A stretch of DNA of 11,902 nucleotides, from assembly GCA_028288985.1 (NCBI GenBank), contig JAQGHE010000026.1, positions 1-11,902 of the forward strand, written 5' to 3'. The notes under the pieces are model-generated. The model worked only from the letters and a program-made list of their open reading frames with translations. It had not been told where the DNA came from and made no database searches. Position numbers and translations under genes: made by a program. Within the stretch, counting starts at the first letter, position 1; each line of letters starts with the position of its first letter. Origin of the DNA: Candidatus Saccharimonadota bacterium. Its GTDB lineage: Bacteria > Patescibacteriota > Saccharimonadia > Saccharimonadales > UBA10212. Below, in pieces: positions 4,183 to 10,700 of the stretch.

Positions 4183-4268
4183 GGGGATGTGGTGAAATGG
4201 TATACACGCTACGTTCAGGACGTAGTGGGGGCAACCCCGTGGAGGTTCAAGTCCTCTCATCCCCACCA
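4183..4268 (+). tRNA. tRNA-Leu (anticodon CAG)
   Basis: A complete 86-nt class II tRNA. The acceptor GGGGATG/CATCCCC pairs perfectly, the discriminator is A and CCA is encoded (4266-4268). The anticodon stem CTACG/CGTAG encloses TTCAGGA, giving CAG at 4216-4218. The variable arm GGGG-GCAA-CCCC is long, and the T-arm is GGAGG TTCAAGT CCTCT. Its last 22 nt are copied almost entirely at 4424-4447. Confidence 0.96.
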
Positions 4269-4276
4269 AGAAAAAT

Positions 4277-4303
4277 GTCAGTCCCTCGCGGACTGGCTTT
4301 TTT
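4277..4303 (+). terminator. Rho-independent terminator after tRNA-Leu(CAG)
   Basis: GTCAGTCC (4277-4284) and GGACTGGC (4290-4297) form an 8-bp stem with one G-U around loop CTCGC, followed by six T (4298-4303). It separates the tRNA from element X3'. Confidence 0.85.
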
Positions 4304-4321
4304 CTTATCTGAGGTTAGGTT

Positions 4322-4447
4322 GGACTTGAACCGATAGGCATGAATAGCCGGTGGCTGTTCATGTTTTCCTACTGAGGCTCCCGCATGCACGATGCTTGCA
4401 TCTTTCAGCCAGCGGATGATAACTCAAGTCCTCTCATCCCCACACCA
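4322..4447 (+). ncRNA. tRNA-tail element X3' (after tRNA-Leu(CAG))
   Basis: The homologue of 526-648. The closing stem is GGACTTGA (4322-4329) with TCAAGTCC (4424-4431). Compared with the tRNA-Val copy both strands have changed so that they match the T-loop of this tRNA (TTCAAGT rather than TTCGAGT). The internal hairpin CATGAA-t-AGCC/GGCT-g-TTCATG (4339-4363) keeps the GGT loop and the following TTTTCCT, with two compensated pairs in its lower stem. The 3' end repeats tRNA-Leu(CAG): 4424-4443 equals 4247-4266 exactly, then reads ACCA, one dinucleotide out of register with the tRNA CCA. Confidence 0.6.
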
Positions 4448-4454
4448 ACATTAA

Positions 4455-4483
4455 TTGCCTAAATAGGCAAAAGCTGGTAAAAT
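4455..4483 (+). promoter_or_regulatory. Promoter of the three-gene cassette
   Basis: TTGCCT (4455-4460), a 17-nt spacer and TAAAAT (4478-4483), the latter preceded by TGG as an extended -10. It starts 8 nt after the end of X3'. Transcription would begin near 4490, leaving a leader of about 78 nt. Confidence 0.6.
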
Positions 4484-4504
4484 ATATCTGTTATTTCGGC
4501 AGTG

Positions 4505-4550
4505 TCAGCCTTGAGCTAGTCTCGGCTGATCGTCGGGGTTAGCTCTTTCG
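4505..4550 (+). promoter_or_regulatory. Leader with two mutually exclusive hairpins
   Basis: TCAGCC..GAG (4505-4515) pairs with CTCGGCTGA (4521-4529). Alternatively GAGCTA (4513-4518) can pair with TAGCTC (about 4539-4544), using the same GAG. The structures lie between the promoter and the SD of the first gene, so a regulatory switch is possible but unproven. No riboswitch class is recognised. Confidence 0.3.
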
Positions 4551-4567
4551 AATTTGAGGAGGAAAAG

Positions 4568-4756
4568 TTGAAGCGTGCGAGCAATTGGTGGCTGAGCGCT
4601 GGTCTCATTCTGCTGGGTTTTGTGGGCGGTGGCCAGCTTTTGACTGGCGCCTATCACTCAGATATAAGTGCACCATTTCATGACTTTAGAGAAGCTGTCT
4701 TTGGGGCAGCCTGCCTCGCGGCAGCTCTTTTCATCCAGGCAATCCGCCGCGACTGA
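4568..4756 (+). CDS. Two-span small membrane protein (62 aa)
   Basis: No family is recognised. The protein has a short basic N-terminus (MKRAS), a first hydrophobic helix at about residues 7-27 (WWLSAGLILLGFVGGGQLL), an extracytoplasmic loop containing YHSDISAPFHDF, and a second helix at about 43-58, ending in RRD. Both ends should therefore be cytoplasmic. Initiation is at TTG 4568, supported by a strong GAGGAGG (4556-4562) 5 nt upstream; no ATG competes. It is the first gene of a forward cassette of three; the next begins 14 nt after this stop. Confidence 0.65.
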   Translation: MKRASNWWLSAGLILLGFVGGGQLLTGAYHSDISAPFHDFREAVFGAACLAAALFIQAIRRD

Positions 4757-4770
4757 CCGGAAGGAGTGAA

Positions 4771-5004
4771 GTGTTTCGTTTGATCCGTAAAAAAAGAGTC
4801 TCGACTTGCGTCCGGTTAGGAAGCAGCGTGACCTTGGACGTGTCCAAGCGGAAGCTCTCCATCCCAAGGCCGGTTGCCGAGATGATGGGGTGGTCGCCCG
4901 AAGGACCTTTCGTCTATGCCGAACGCGAGGGCAACCATGCCGTAGTTCTCTACGAGAGAGACGATCCGTCCAGGCGCATCCATATCATCGAAGTCCAGGG
5001 CTGA
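4771..5004 (+). CDS. SpoVT/AbrB-like small protein (77 aa), tentative
   Basis: The stretch at residues 22-61, from TLDVSKRKLSIPRPVAEMM through GWSPEGPFVYAER to HAVVLYE, has the rhythm of a SpoVT-AbrB half: a strand, an IP turn, a short helix, and a GD-like turn followed by two strands. Such domains dimerise into a swapped-hairpin barrel and usually bind DNA as transition-state regulators or antitoxins. The first residues are strongly basic (RLIRKKR). This assignment is inference from pattern only. The start is GTG 4771, with AAGGAG 4 nt upstream. It is followed after 15 nt by the third cassette gene with nearly the same SD and spacing. No toxin-like partner is recognisable next to it. Confidence 0.6.
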   Translation: MFRLIRKKRVSTCVRLGSSVTLDVSKRKLSIPRPVAEMMGWSPEGPFVYAEREGNHAVVLYERDDPSRRIHIIEVQG

Positions 5005-5019
5005 TCCGAAAGGAGTAAG

Positions 5020-5472
5020 GTGTCACAAGTCGAAGAACCAGCCAAGAAGCTCACCATTCACGATCGTGTGGAGGACTTCTCACAGAAGACTTTCGAGCAG
5101 GCCGAGGCCAAAAAGGTTCTCGTTAGGAACCTGAAGGGGCTTGTACACAAGGTGGTGCGTATCCGACGGAAGAACCTTCTGAAGGGTGCTACCTACACCT
5201 CTAGCCCGATCGGAATGATGCAGGGATCGGTTTTCAGGCGCCGCGTCGGGGATGACGAGTGGAAATTCGACGACTCCGAGTACAACATCTGTGGCTACGG
5301 CAAGGACTTCCCGCAGCTGGTGGGGGTAGTCGTCAACTACGAGGTTCTCGAGAAGGAGACCGGTGGTGCCGTCAACCTGATCGTGGTAGCCCCGAACGAC
5401 CGCTTCGAGTACAAGTTCAGCATTCGCTTCAGCGAGATCGAGGTGCTCGAGGGCTACCCGCCCGCCGAGTAA
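5020..5472 (+). CDS. Hypothetical protein (150 aa), last gene of the cassette
   Basis: No family is recognised. The N-terminal third (about residues 8-36) is charged and probably helical (DRVEDFSQKTFEQAEAKK). The rest alternates short hydrophobic strands (GVVVNYEVLE, AVNLIVVAP, YKFSIRFSEIEVLEG), suggesting a small beta-rich domain. There is no signal peptide and no membrane span, and only one Cys. The start is GTG 5020, with AAGGAG 4 nt before it. Third codon positions are dominated by G and C, clearly more than in the neighbouring substrate-binding protein gene, which hints at a different origin for the cassette. It converges on the reverse-strand gene ending at 5637, with a hairpin-rich gap between. 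Confidence 0.65.
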   Translation: MSQVEEPAKKLTIHDRVEDFSQKTFEQAEAKKVLVRNLKGLVHKVVRIRRKNLLKGATYTSSPIGMMQGSVFRRRVGDDEWKFDDSEYNICGYGKDFPQLVGVVVNYEVLEKETGGAVNLIVVAPNDRFEYKFSIRFSEIEVLEGYPPAE

Positions 5473-5490
5473 TTCCCCTCCTAGGAACCA

Positions 5491-5553
5491 CGCGCCCCGC
5501 ATGGCTTAGATAAGCTATGGGTTCCCACCCGCCTCAGGCGGGTGACGGGCGCG
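5491..5553 (+). ncRNA. Three-way-junction structure after the cassette
   Basis: CGCGCCC (5491-5497) pairs with GGGCGCG (5547-5553) and encloses two hairpins: CATGGCTT/AAGCTATG with loop AGAT (5500-5519), and CACCCGCC/GGCGGGTG with loop TCA (5526-5544). All three helices are 7-8 bp and nearly perfect. It may be a structured 3' UTR, an RNA, or a DNA element. The strand is uncertain because the palindromic helices also form on the other strand. Confidence 0.45.
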
Positions 5554-5572
5554 CAAATCTCTCCAGGCGATA

Positions 5573-5627
5573 GCCTGCTGACGAGCTGGCGCAATCCTAG
5601 CAGGCATGGCTGGGATCCATCCAGCCA
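5573..5627 (+). terminator. Pair of hairpins, possible end of the cassette transcript
   Basis: GCCTGCT (5573-5579) pairs with AGCAGGC (5599-5605), and TGGCTGG (5607-5613) pairs with CCAGCCA (5621-5627), followed by AGACTTTATTT. The T-tract is imperfect, so termination is plausible but not certain. The reverse-strand gene ending at 5637 has no T-tract after these hairpins in its own direction. Confidence 0.4.
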
Positions 5628-5636
5628 AGACTTTAT

Positions 5637-7418
5637 TTAAATGTCCTGGTGTTTTTGGCGAATCATCCAGTTATCAACATTATAAAAACGATCTGCTGCG
5701 CTGTTTGCTGCCCTTCTCTCGTAATTAAAGACCGGACCACGAGTAATGTATAGGTAGTTTGGCTGATACAGCGCCAGCGCCGGCGCATCATTCTTCCAGG
5801 TCGTCAAGAACGCCTGGTACTTTACTACCCGCAGGCTTGGATCGGAGCGCGTCCGGCCGAACTCCAAGGCCTGATCAGCGGCTGTTGATTTATACTCGCT
5901 TAAATTCAAATGCCCTTGCGATGTAATGCTGGCCTGCGAGCTATCCCAATAGGCATAAACGTCCGGATCGACCCCGATGCTTATGCCATATAGAAGAATA
6001 TCGTAATCGTGGTTGGCGATCCTGGGCTGGAGTTCATCGCTTTGGGGATATTCTATCTTTAATTTGACGCCCAGTTTCTGCCATTGCTTCTGCAGAAAAC
6101 TGGCGGTATTAGAATAATCGGTCGTACCGCGCGTGACCATAGTGAACTGCAGCGGCTGCCCTGCTTTTGATCTATAACCCAGTGCGTCCCGGACCCAGCC
6201 ATCCTGATCCAAGAGCTGGTTGGCGTAGTCCTCGTTATAGGCCAGCTGCGTGATCGTAGGGTTGTAGGCCAGCTGTCCCTTCAGGAAAGGGCTGTCGACC
6301 ACTTCTGAAGGGTAGGAGGTCAAGGAAGATATGGAGCTTCTGTCTGCGCCACTAACCAGCGCCTGGCGAACTTTGGCGTCATCAAGACCGGGGTGCGAAG
6401 TATTAAAGAAGGCCATTATCTCCCCAGTTAAAGGTGTCACGTAGGCATGGGTAGCCGTATCTTTAGACAGATTATCGGGCACTGCCTCCAGCCCGCTCAT
6501 GGCGTTCAGCTGTTTCTTCGTAAAAGCATCTGTTAGGTGCCGATCGTCCCTGAACGTAATTATGCTAAAACCGTCTAGCTTCGGTCTGCCTAGAAAGTAA
6601 TTTTTATTAGCGGCCAAAGTTATTCTTTGCTGCCGGTCTTCAGACCCGGAACCGCTGACGTCCACGAATTTCCAAACGAACGGACCGGTGCCAACGGGTG
6701 CGATATTGAACGGAACGCTGCGCAGGTCTTGCGGCGGAACTTTGCTAAGGATGTGCGCCGGCACAATGCCGTTGGTCAGCGAATATGGAAAAGAGCTCAG
6801 CGGGTTAGGCAACTCGAAGCTGACCATATAATCATTGATTTTTTTAACGCTTATTCCCTGCCAGCTGGAATAAAGCGACGATTGAGCTTCAATATTCTGG
6901 ATGGTTTTATAGGTAAAAACCACGTCGTCTGCCGTAAAGCTGGTTCCGTCGTGCCATTTGATGCCTTGTTTCAGTATGACCAGATACTGGTTGGCCCCGG
7001 CGCCTGGCTTCCACTCCTGGGCCAAATCGCCGACCAACTGATTCTTGTCGTCGTACTTAAAGAGTCCTGAAAATACCAGCCGGCTGACGGCAGTGTCCGC
7101 GGCACCCGTGGCATAGAGCGGGTTGGCGTTAGTGAAAGTGCCTATAATCCCCTCGTTATAAAGGCCGCCGGCTACGGGCTTCAGCGCCTGGTACTGCCGG
7201 GTCAAGCTTCGAAACTGAAAAAAAGTAGCCAAAGATAAAAGCACGAACAGCAGAGTCCAAAGCGTAATGAAGCGCCGGACCGATGCCAGCCGGCCAAAAC
7301 GCCGGATAAGCAGGCGCTCTAGCTTATCATCGGCTTGATTACCAAGTTCTACCGCACTGCCGCGGCGGCTTTTAAGCTTGCGAGCCAGAAGTTTGCGAGT
7401 TTGGTCGTCTACCACCAT
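5637..7418 (-). CDS. Family 5 extracellular solute-binding protein, membrane-anchored (593 aa)
   Basis: This is the substrate-binding component of a peptide/nickel-type ABC importer (SBP_bac_5 family), expected to capture oligopeptides outside the membrane. The characteristic segment is present at about residues 131-170: DLAQEWKP, then LKQGIKWHDGTSFTADDVVFTY. Later family features include PVGTGPFVWK and the VRQALVSGADR helix. The N-terminus is unusual: about 48 basic cytoplasmic residues, one membrane helix at about 49-69, and no lipobox cysteine, so the domain is tethered by an uncleaved helix. I chose ATG 7418; TTG 7442, with AGGA upstream, would add eight residues and overlap secG by 14 nt. 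No permease or ATPase gene is in the window. It is the last gene of the run following secG. Confidence 0.88.
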   Translation of the reverse strand: MVVDDQTRKLLARKLKSRRGSAVELGNQADDKLERLLIRRFGRLASVRRFITLWTLLFVLLSLATFFQFRSLTRQYQALKPVAGGLYNEGIIGTFTNANPLYATGAADTAVSRLVFSGLFKYDDKNQLVGDLAQEWKPGAGANQYLVILKQGIKWHDGTSFTADDVVFTYKTIQNIEAQSSLYSSWQGISVKKINDYMVSFELPNPLSSFPYSLTNGIVPAHILSKVPPQDLRSVPFNIAPVGTGPFVWKFVDVSGSGSEDRQQRITLAANKNYFLGRPKLDGFSIITFRDDRHLTDAFTKKQLNAMSGLEAVPDNLSKDTATHAYVTPLTGEIMAFFNTSHPGLDDAKVRQALVSGADRSSISSLTSYPSEVVDSPFLKGQLAYNPTITQLAYNEDYANQLLDQDGWVRDALGYRSKAGQPLQFTMVTRGTTDYSNTASFLQKQWQKLGVKLKIEYPQSDELQPRIANHDYDILLYGISIGVDPDVYAYWDSSQASITSQGHLNLSEYKSTAADQALEFGRTRSDPSLRVVKYQAFLTTWKNDAPALALYQPNYLYITRGPVFNYERRAANSAADRFYNVDNWMIRQKHQDI

Positions 7419-7428
7419 ATTGCCCGGA

Positions 7429-7647
7429 TTATTTCGCGGCAACTATTCCTATAATGATGCTGGCGGAAAAGACCAATACCAAAATAATAGTCAGTTGGTG
7501 TAATGATTTATCGGAGCCGCGGCGCACGGTATTGATTTCACCTGAACCTCCAAGCCCGGCGCCCAGACTGGCGCCCCGTGTTTGTATCAGGATCAAAATG
7601 CTAAGCAAGAGAGCGGTACCAATTGTTATGTAGTTCCAAATCGTCAT
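7429..7647 (-). CDS. secG: Preprotein translocase subunit SecG (72 aa)
   Basis: SecG is the small third subunit of the SecYEG channel and assists SecA-driven protein export across the cytoplasmic membrane. The length and two-helix topology are typical: helix 1 at about residues 5-22, a conserved loop with LIQTRGASLGAGLGGSGE and RRGSDK, and helix 2 at about 51-70. The ATG at 7647 overlaps the stop of the upstream gene as ATGA and is preceded by GGAGG 4 nt away, so the two are translationally coupled. Its neighbour downstream is a membrane-anchored solute-binding protein that would itself need the Sec channel. Confidence 0.96.
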   Translation of the reverse strand: MTIWNYITIGTALLLSILILIQTRGASLGAGLGGSGEINTVRRGSDKSLHQLTIILVLVFSASIIIGIVAAK

Positions 7648-8015
7648 ATGTCCTCCAGTATACGGCTTACCAGATAATTTACTAAACCAACTATCACCCC
7701 GGCTACGATGGCTACCCCCAGGTTTTTGACGTAAAGCGGACTATACAGCCAGCTGGCCAGTAGGATTAAGAAGCCGTTGACCACCAGCATAAACAGGCCA
7801 AGGCTCAATAGCAGCGCCGGTATCGACAGAAAGACTAGCACAGGCTTGAGTATCATATTGATAAGAGCCAGGAAAAAACCGGCGCCTGCCACTGTTCCCC
7901 AGCTGCCGCCGACGCTTAGCCGATCGGGGCCCAAGATGGCGGAGGCTATAAAGAGCCCTAGAGAACATACTAGCCATCGAGCCAGAAATCGTACTAAAAG
8001 TCCCTGCTTTTTCAT
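7644..8015 (-). CDS. Four-helix membrane protein, phage-holin-like family (PF04020 type), 123 aa
   Basis: Small integral membrane protein resembling the widespread four-helix family annotated as phage holin family / DUF360. Four hydrophobic segments are seen at about residues 8-27, 38-60, 62-88 and 97-115. The conserved NMILKPVLVFLSIPA segment between helices 2 and 3, with the following LGLFMLVVNGFLI, is the family signature. The biological role of the family is not established; it need not be phage-derived. ATG 8015 is preferred over the adjacent GTG 8018. No SD is visible, and a TACAAT box ends 8 nt before the ATG, so the mRNA may be leaderless. It overlaps secG by 4 nt. Confidence 0.85.
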   Translation of the reverse strand: MKKQGLLVRFLARWLVCSLGLFIASAILGPDRLSVGGSWGTVAGAGFFLALINMILKPVLVFLSIPALLLSLGLFMLVVNGFLILLASWLYSPLYVKNLGVAIVAGVIVGLVNYLVSRILEDI

Positions 8016-8023
8016 CACTATTT

Positions 8024-8032
8024 ATTGTAGCA
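8024..8032 (-). promoter_or_regulatory. Extended -10 promoter for the holin-like/secG/SBP genes
   Basis: The reverse strand reads TGCTACAAT (8032-8024). Transcription starting 7 nt downstream would begin within one or two bases of the ATG at 8015, i.e. a leaderless message. It lies in the 37-nt gap after uvrC. No good -35 is visible. Confidence 0.45.
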
Positions 8033-8052
8033 ACTACCGGCGGCAAAGAGCA

Positions 8053-9639
8053 CTAGCTTTTATGACTGGCTATGTATTTTGCCAGCACTTCACCTTTGCT
8101 GGGCCCCACTACTTTATTTATTTCTATCTGGTCGGCATTTGCCAGCGCCCTCATTGATCCGAAGTGGCGCAGCAGCTTTTTGCGGGTAGCCGGCCCAACA
8201 CCCGGGATGTCGTCCAGAAGACTGCCAGCCACTCTTCCCCGCTTCAGCGTGGTGTGGTAGCTGACTGCAAAGCGATGGCTTTCGTCGCGGATACGTTGAA
8301 GGAGTTTTACGATCGGCGAATTAGAGGGCAGAGTTACGGATATGAAATCCTGGCTATCGACGACGTAGGCTCCCAAATCTCTGGCGTCCTGCGAGATCCT
8401 GGTGATATCCGTACCTCCGGTACTGCGGGATTTATGGATAATTATTTCCTCCCTGTGTTTGGCCAGCCCAATCATTGGGATACCGGCCTGGCCGCTTTCA
8501 TCGCGCGCGTCCAAGGCAGCTCGCAGCTGGCCTTTGCCGCCGTCAATAAGCATCAGATCGCCAACTTCCCATTTTTTTCGATTCTCTTCGCGCAGACGTC
8601 TTTTCACAACCTCTGACATGTGCGCAAAGTCGTCGTTGCCGGGGATGCGCATCTTGAACTTTCGGTAGGCTGTCTTATCCGGGACCCCATTGGTAAAGAC
8701 GACCATGCTGGCTACGGTGTCGGTGCCCTGCATATGGCTGATGTCGAAACCCTCTATCCGCCGGAGCTTACGGACCGAAGCTCCGGCCACCTCAGCGTTT
8801 GCGTCTTGCACTCCATCCACATTGGAGGCTTGCGGTTCTAGTGCATTAAGTCCTAGGAGGTTGGCGAGGCCAAACAGGGCGTCGTCCAGGGCGGCATCCA
8901 TCAGCTCTTTGTCGCTAAATAGTATTTGGCGGTTGAGTTCCTGAAGTGAGAAAAGCTGATTGCGGACACGGGCAGCTTTTTCGAAATCACGCTGCTTTGC
9001 CGCTTTCTTCATCTCACGCTCGATATCCCTAACCAGAGCTACTCGCTCGCCCCGTAAATACTGCATCAGCTTGCGCAGGTTAGAGCGATACTGCTGAAGT
9101 GATGTGCTGCCGTCTTCCAAGCCAGGATCCAGTCCTAAGTGATAATAAAGGTTGGCGCGCTGGGCTCCTGTTGGGCGGCTGATGGCATAGGGAAAAGCCC
9201 GGCGCAAATAGCGCAGCGCCTTTTTAATAGCCAGGCCATTAACATAGGGTCCAAAATATTCAGCGCCGTCGTCCATTGGCCGGCGCACCAAAGCTACCGT
9301 TGGGTAATCGCTTTTATAATCTATCCGCACGAACTGCAGGCTCTTATCGTCGCGCAGCAGGATGTTGAACCTGGGCTGATTGCGGCGAACCAGTTCAGCT
9401 TCCAGAAACAGCGCGTCAGCTTCACTGTCCAGTTCCCGCCAGTCGATATCGGCAATCTCGTTAACTAGCACGTCTGTTTTGGGGTCGCGGTAACGGCTCT
9501 TTTGAAAATACTGCCGTACGCGGCTGCGTAAATTGGCGGCTTTGCCAATATAAATAACCTCGCCGGCGGAGTCCTTATGGAAATACACTCCGGGTGTGGT
9601 TGGCAGTGATGCCAGTCTCTCTTTAATTAAATCATTCAT
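8053..9639 (-). CDS. uvrC: UvrABC system protein C, excinuclease subunit (528 aa)
   Basis: UvrC makes the 3' and 5' incisions around DNA lesions in nucleotide excision repair, after UvrA/UvrB loading. Domain order is complete: GIY-YIG nuclease at about residues 13-92 (GVYF at 17-20, YIGKAANLRSRV at 30-41), UVR motif for UvrB contact at about 206-240, RNase H-like nuclease with D299 (FDISH), D366 (LIDGGKGQ) and H455 (DESHRFA), and a C-terminal helix-hairpin-helix at about 475-510 (DDIPGVGPATRKKLL). It is shorter than the roughly 600-residue E. coli protein. The region that normally carries four Fe-S cysteines (around YYHLG, 165-169) has none, and the whole protein has no cysteine. It starts 2 nt after the trhO stop without its own SD, so it is coupled to trhO. 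Confidence 0.96.
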   Translation of the reverse strand: MNDLIKERLASLPTTPGVYFHKDSAGEVIYIGKAANLRSRVRQYFQKSRYRDPKTDVLVNEIADIDWRELDSEADALFLEAELVRRNQPRFNILLRDDKSLQFVRIDYKSDYPTVALVRRPMDDGAEYFGPYVNGLAIKKALRYLRRAFPYAISRPTGAQRANLYYHLGLDPGLEDGSTSLQQYRSNLRKLMQYLRGERVALVRDIEREMKKAAKQRDFEKAARVRNQLFSLQELNRQILFSDKELMDAALDDALFGLANLLGLNALEPQASNVDGVQDANAEVAGASVRKLRRIEGFDISHMQGTDTVASMVVFTNGVPDKTAYRKFKMRIPGNDDFAHMSEVVKRRLREENRKKWEVGDLMLIDGGKGQLRAALDARDESGQAGIPMIGLAKHREEIIIHKSRSTGGTDITRISQDARDLGAYVVDSQDFISVTLPSNSPIVKLLQRIRDESHRFAVSYHTTLKRGRVAGSLLDDIPGVGPATRKKLLRHFGSMRALANADQIEINKVVGPSKGEVLAKYIASHKS

Positions 9640-9641
9640 AA

Positions 9642-10544
9642 CTATTGGCTATCTAAAGCCGCCGCCTCAAGCCTAGAATTGCACTTTGCTCCGCACGTGG
9701 GAACTGTTCCTGCGCATTCCTTGCAGATTAATATCAACTTACTACAGGGGTTGTAGGTACAATTTTCGTAGTTGCTGGTTTTTCCTTTACACCTGCAGCA
9801 ATCACCTATGTCTTTGGCCTTTTGGCTAAAAGCAACGTTCATCCTGCGGTCAAATACGTACAGCTTGCCCTCCCAAAGACCGTCATCCTTGAACTTCTCT
9901 CCGTATTTTGCAATGCCGCCATCTAATTGATAAACCTCATTAAAACCTCTTTTTTTCATCAAGGCGGTAAGAATCTCGCAACGGATACCGCCTGTGCAGT
10001 AGCTGACTATTGGCTTATCTTTAAGCGCCTGCATCTCCGGCTTTTCCAATTGCTTAATAAAATCCTTGGTAGTTTTGGTATCAGGAATGACAGCATTCTT
10101 AAACTTTCCAATTGCTGCTTCGTGAGCATTCCGGCCGTCCATAAACACCACGTCCCCGCCCCGCTGCTGCACTAACCGATGCACCTGCTCCGGCTTAAGG
10201 CGCTTACCGCCGCCCACGATACCGTTTTCGTCGACTTCTATCTCTTCCGGGACACCAAAAGTAACTATTTCCGGACGCACCTTTACGCTTAGACGCGGAA
10301 AGTCTGCCGCGCCGCCCACGCTCCATTTGAAGGCCGTGTCTTTAAATAAACTATGCATCTTCATGGCTTTAACATAGGCTTTTAAAGCTTTTACCTCTCC
10401 GCCTAAAGTGCCATTTATTCCATGTTCGCTTATCAGTATCCGGCCTTTCAGCCCCAGGCTTGCACATAAGTTGTTTTGCCAATGCATTAAAGTCTCGGTA
10501 TCTTTAACCGGCACGAACTTGTAAAAAAGAATTATTTTCTCCAT
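9642..10544 (-). CDS. trhO: tRNA uridine-34 hydroxylase TrhO, rhodanese type (300 aa)
   Basis: TrhO (formerly YceA) uses oxygen to make 5-hydroxyuridine at the wobble base of tRNAs that read family-box codons. The N-terminal domain shows FYKFVPV and SEHGINGTLGG (39-49). The central rhodanese domain carries DGRNAHEAAIGKF and the active-site loop CTGGIRCE with Cys183 and Cys189. The C-terminal domain has nine cysteines between residues 249 and 288 (DCCRC, NCTYNPC, CKEC, CGAKC), as in the Cys-rich tail of many homologues, probably for metal binding. The start ATG 10544 has AAGGTG just upstream. It is followed directly by uvrC. The tRNA-Val(UAC) at 61-137 is a candidate substrate. Confidence 0.94.
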   Translation of the reverse strand: MEKIILFYKFVPVKDTETLMHWQNNLCASLGLKGRILISEHGINGTLGGEVKALKAYVKAMKMHSLFKDTAFKWSVGGAADFPRLSVKVRPEIVTFGVPEEIEVDENGIVGGGKRLKPEQVHRLVQQRGGDVVFMDGRNAHEAAIGKFKNAVIPDTKTTKDFIKQLEKPEMQALKDKPIVSYCTGGIRCEILTALMKKRGFNEVYQLDGGIAKYGEKFKDDGLWEGKLYVFDRRMNVAFSQKAKDIGDCCRCKGKTSNYENCTYNPCSKLILICKECAGTVPTCGAKCNSRLEAAALDSQ

Positions 10545-10579
10545 ATCACCTTATAGCCTAACAAATTAGGAATTTTTTT

Positions 10580-10684
10580 GTCATCTTACGGCAGATGGAC
10601 CGCATTGTTGTTCTTGAAAGGGTGAGATAGCCGAGCAAGGCGCTCACAAAGAACTGCTTGAGGGCCCACCAATCCGGGCGGATT
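10580..10684. other. Structured gap between rplY and trhO, function unknown
   Basis: The gap from 10548 to 10700 holds several hairpins. GTCATCT (10580-10586) pairs with AGATGGAC (10593-10600, one bulge). GTTCTT (10610-10615) pairs with AAGAAC (10649-10654), enclosing GTGAG/CTCAC (10622-10626 with 10643-10647) and GCC/GGC. AATCC/GGATT surrounds GGGC (10671-10684). No T-tract follows any of them in the reverse direction, so they are not ordinary terminators. I recognise no RNA family. Confidence 0.35.
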
Positions 10685-10700
10685 TATTGAAGAGTAATTT

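Noticed and set aside
5080..5502. 140-aa reverse open frame over the third cassette gene
   Set aside because: The forward gene has a good SD, operon spacing and protein-like composition. The reverse frame follows from high GC at third positions.
7644..8015. Phage holin as evidence for a prophage
   Set aside because: The family name is historical. The gene is embedded between uvrC and secG with overlapping starts and stops, and no phage genes are nearby.
8164..8616. 150-aa forward open frame opposite uvrC
   Set aside because: Antisense shadow of uvrC; no ribosome binding site and no family resemblance.
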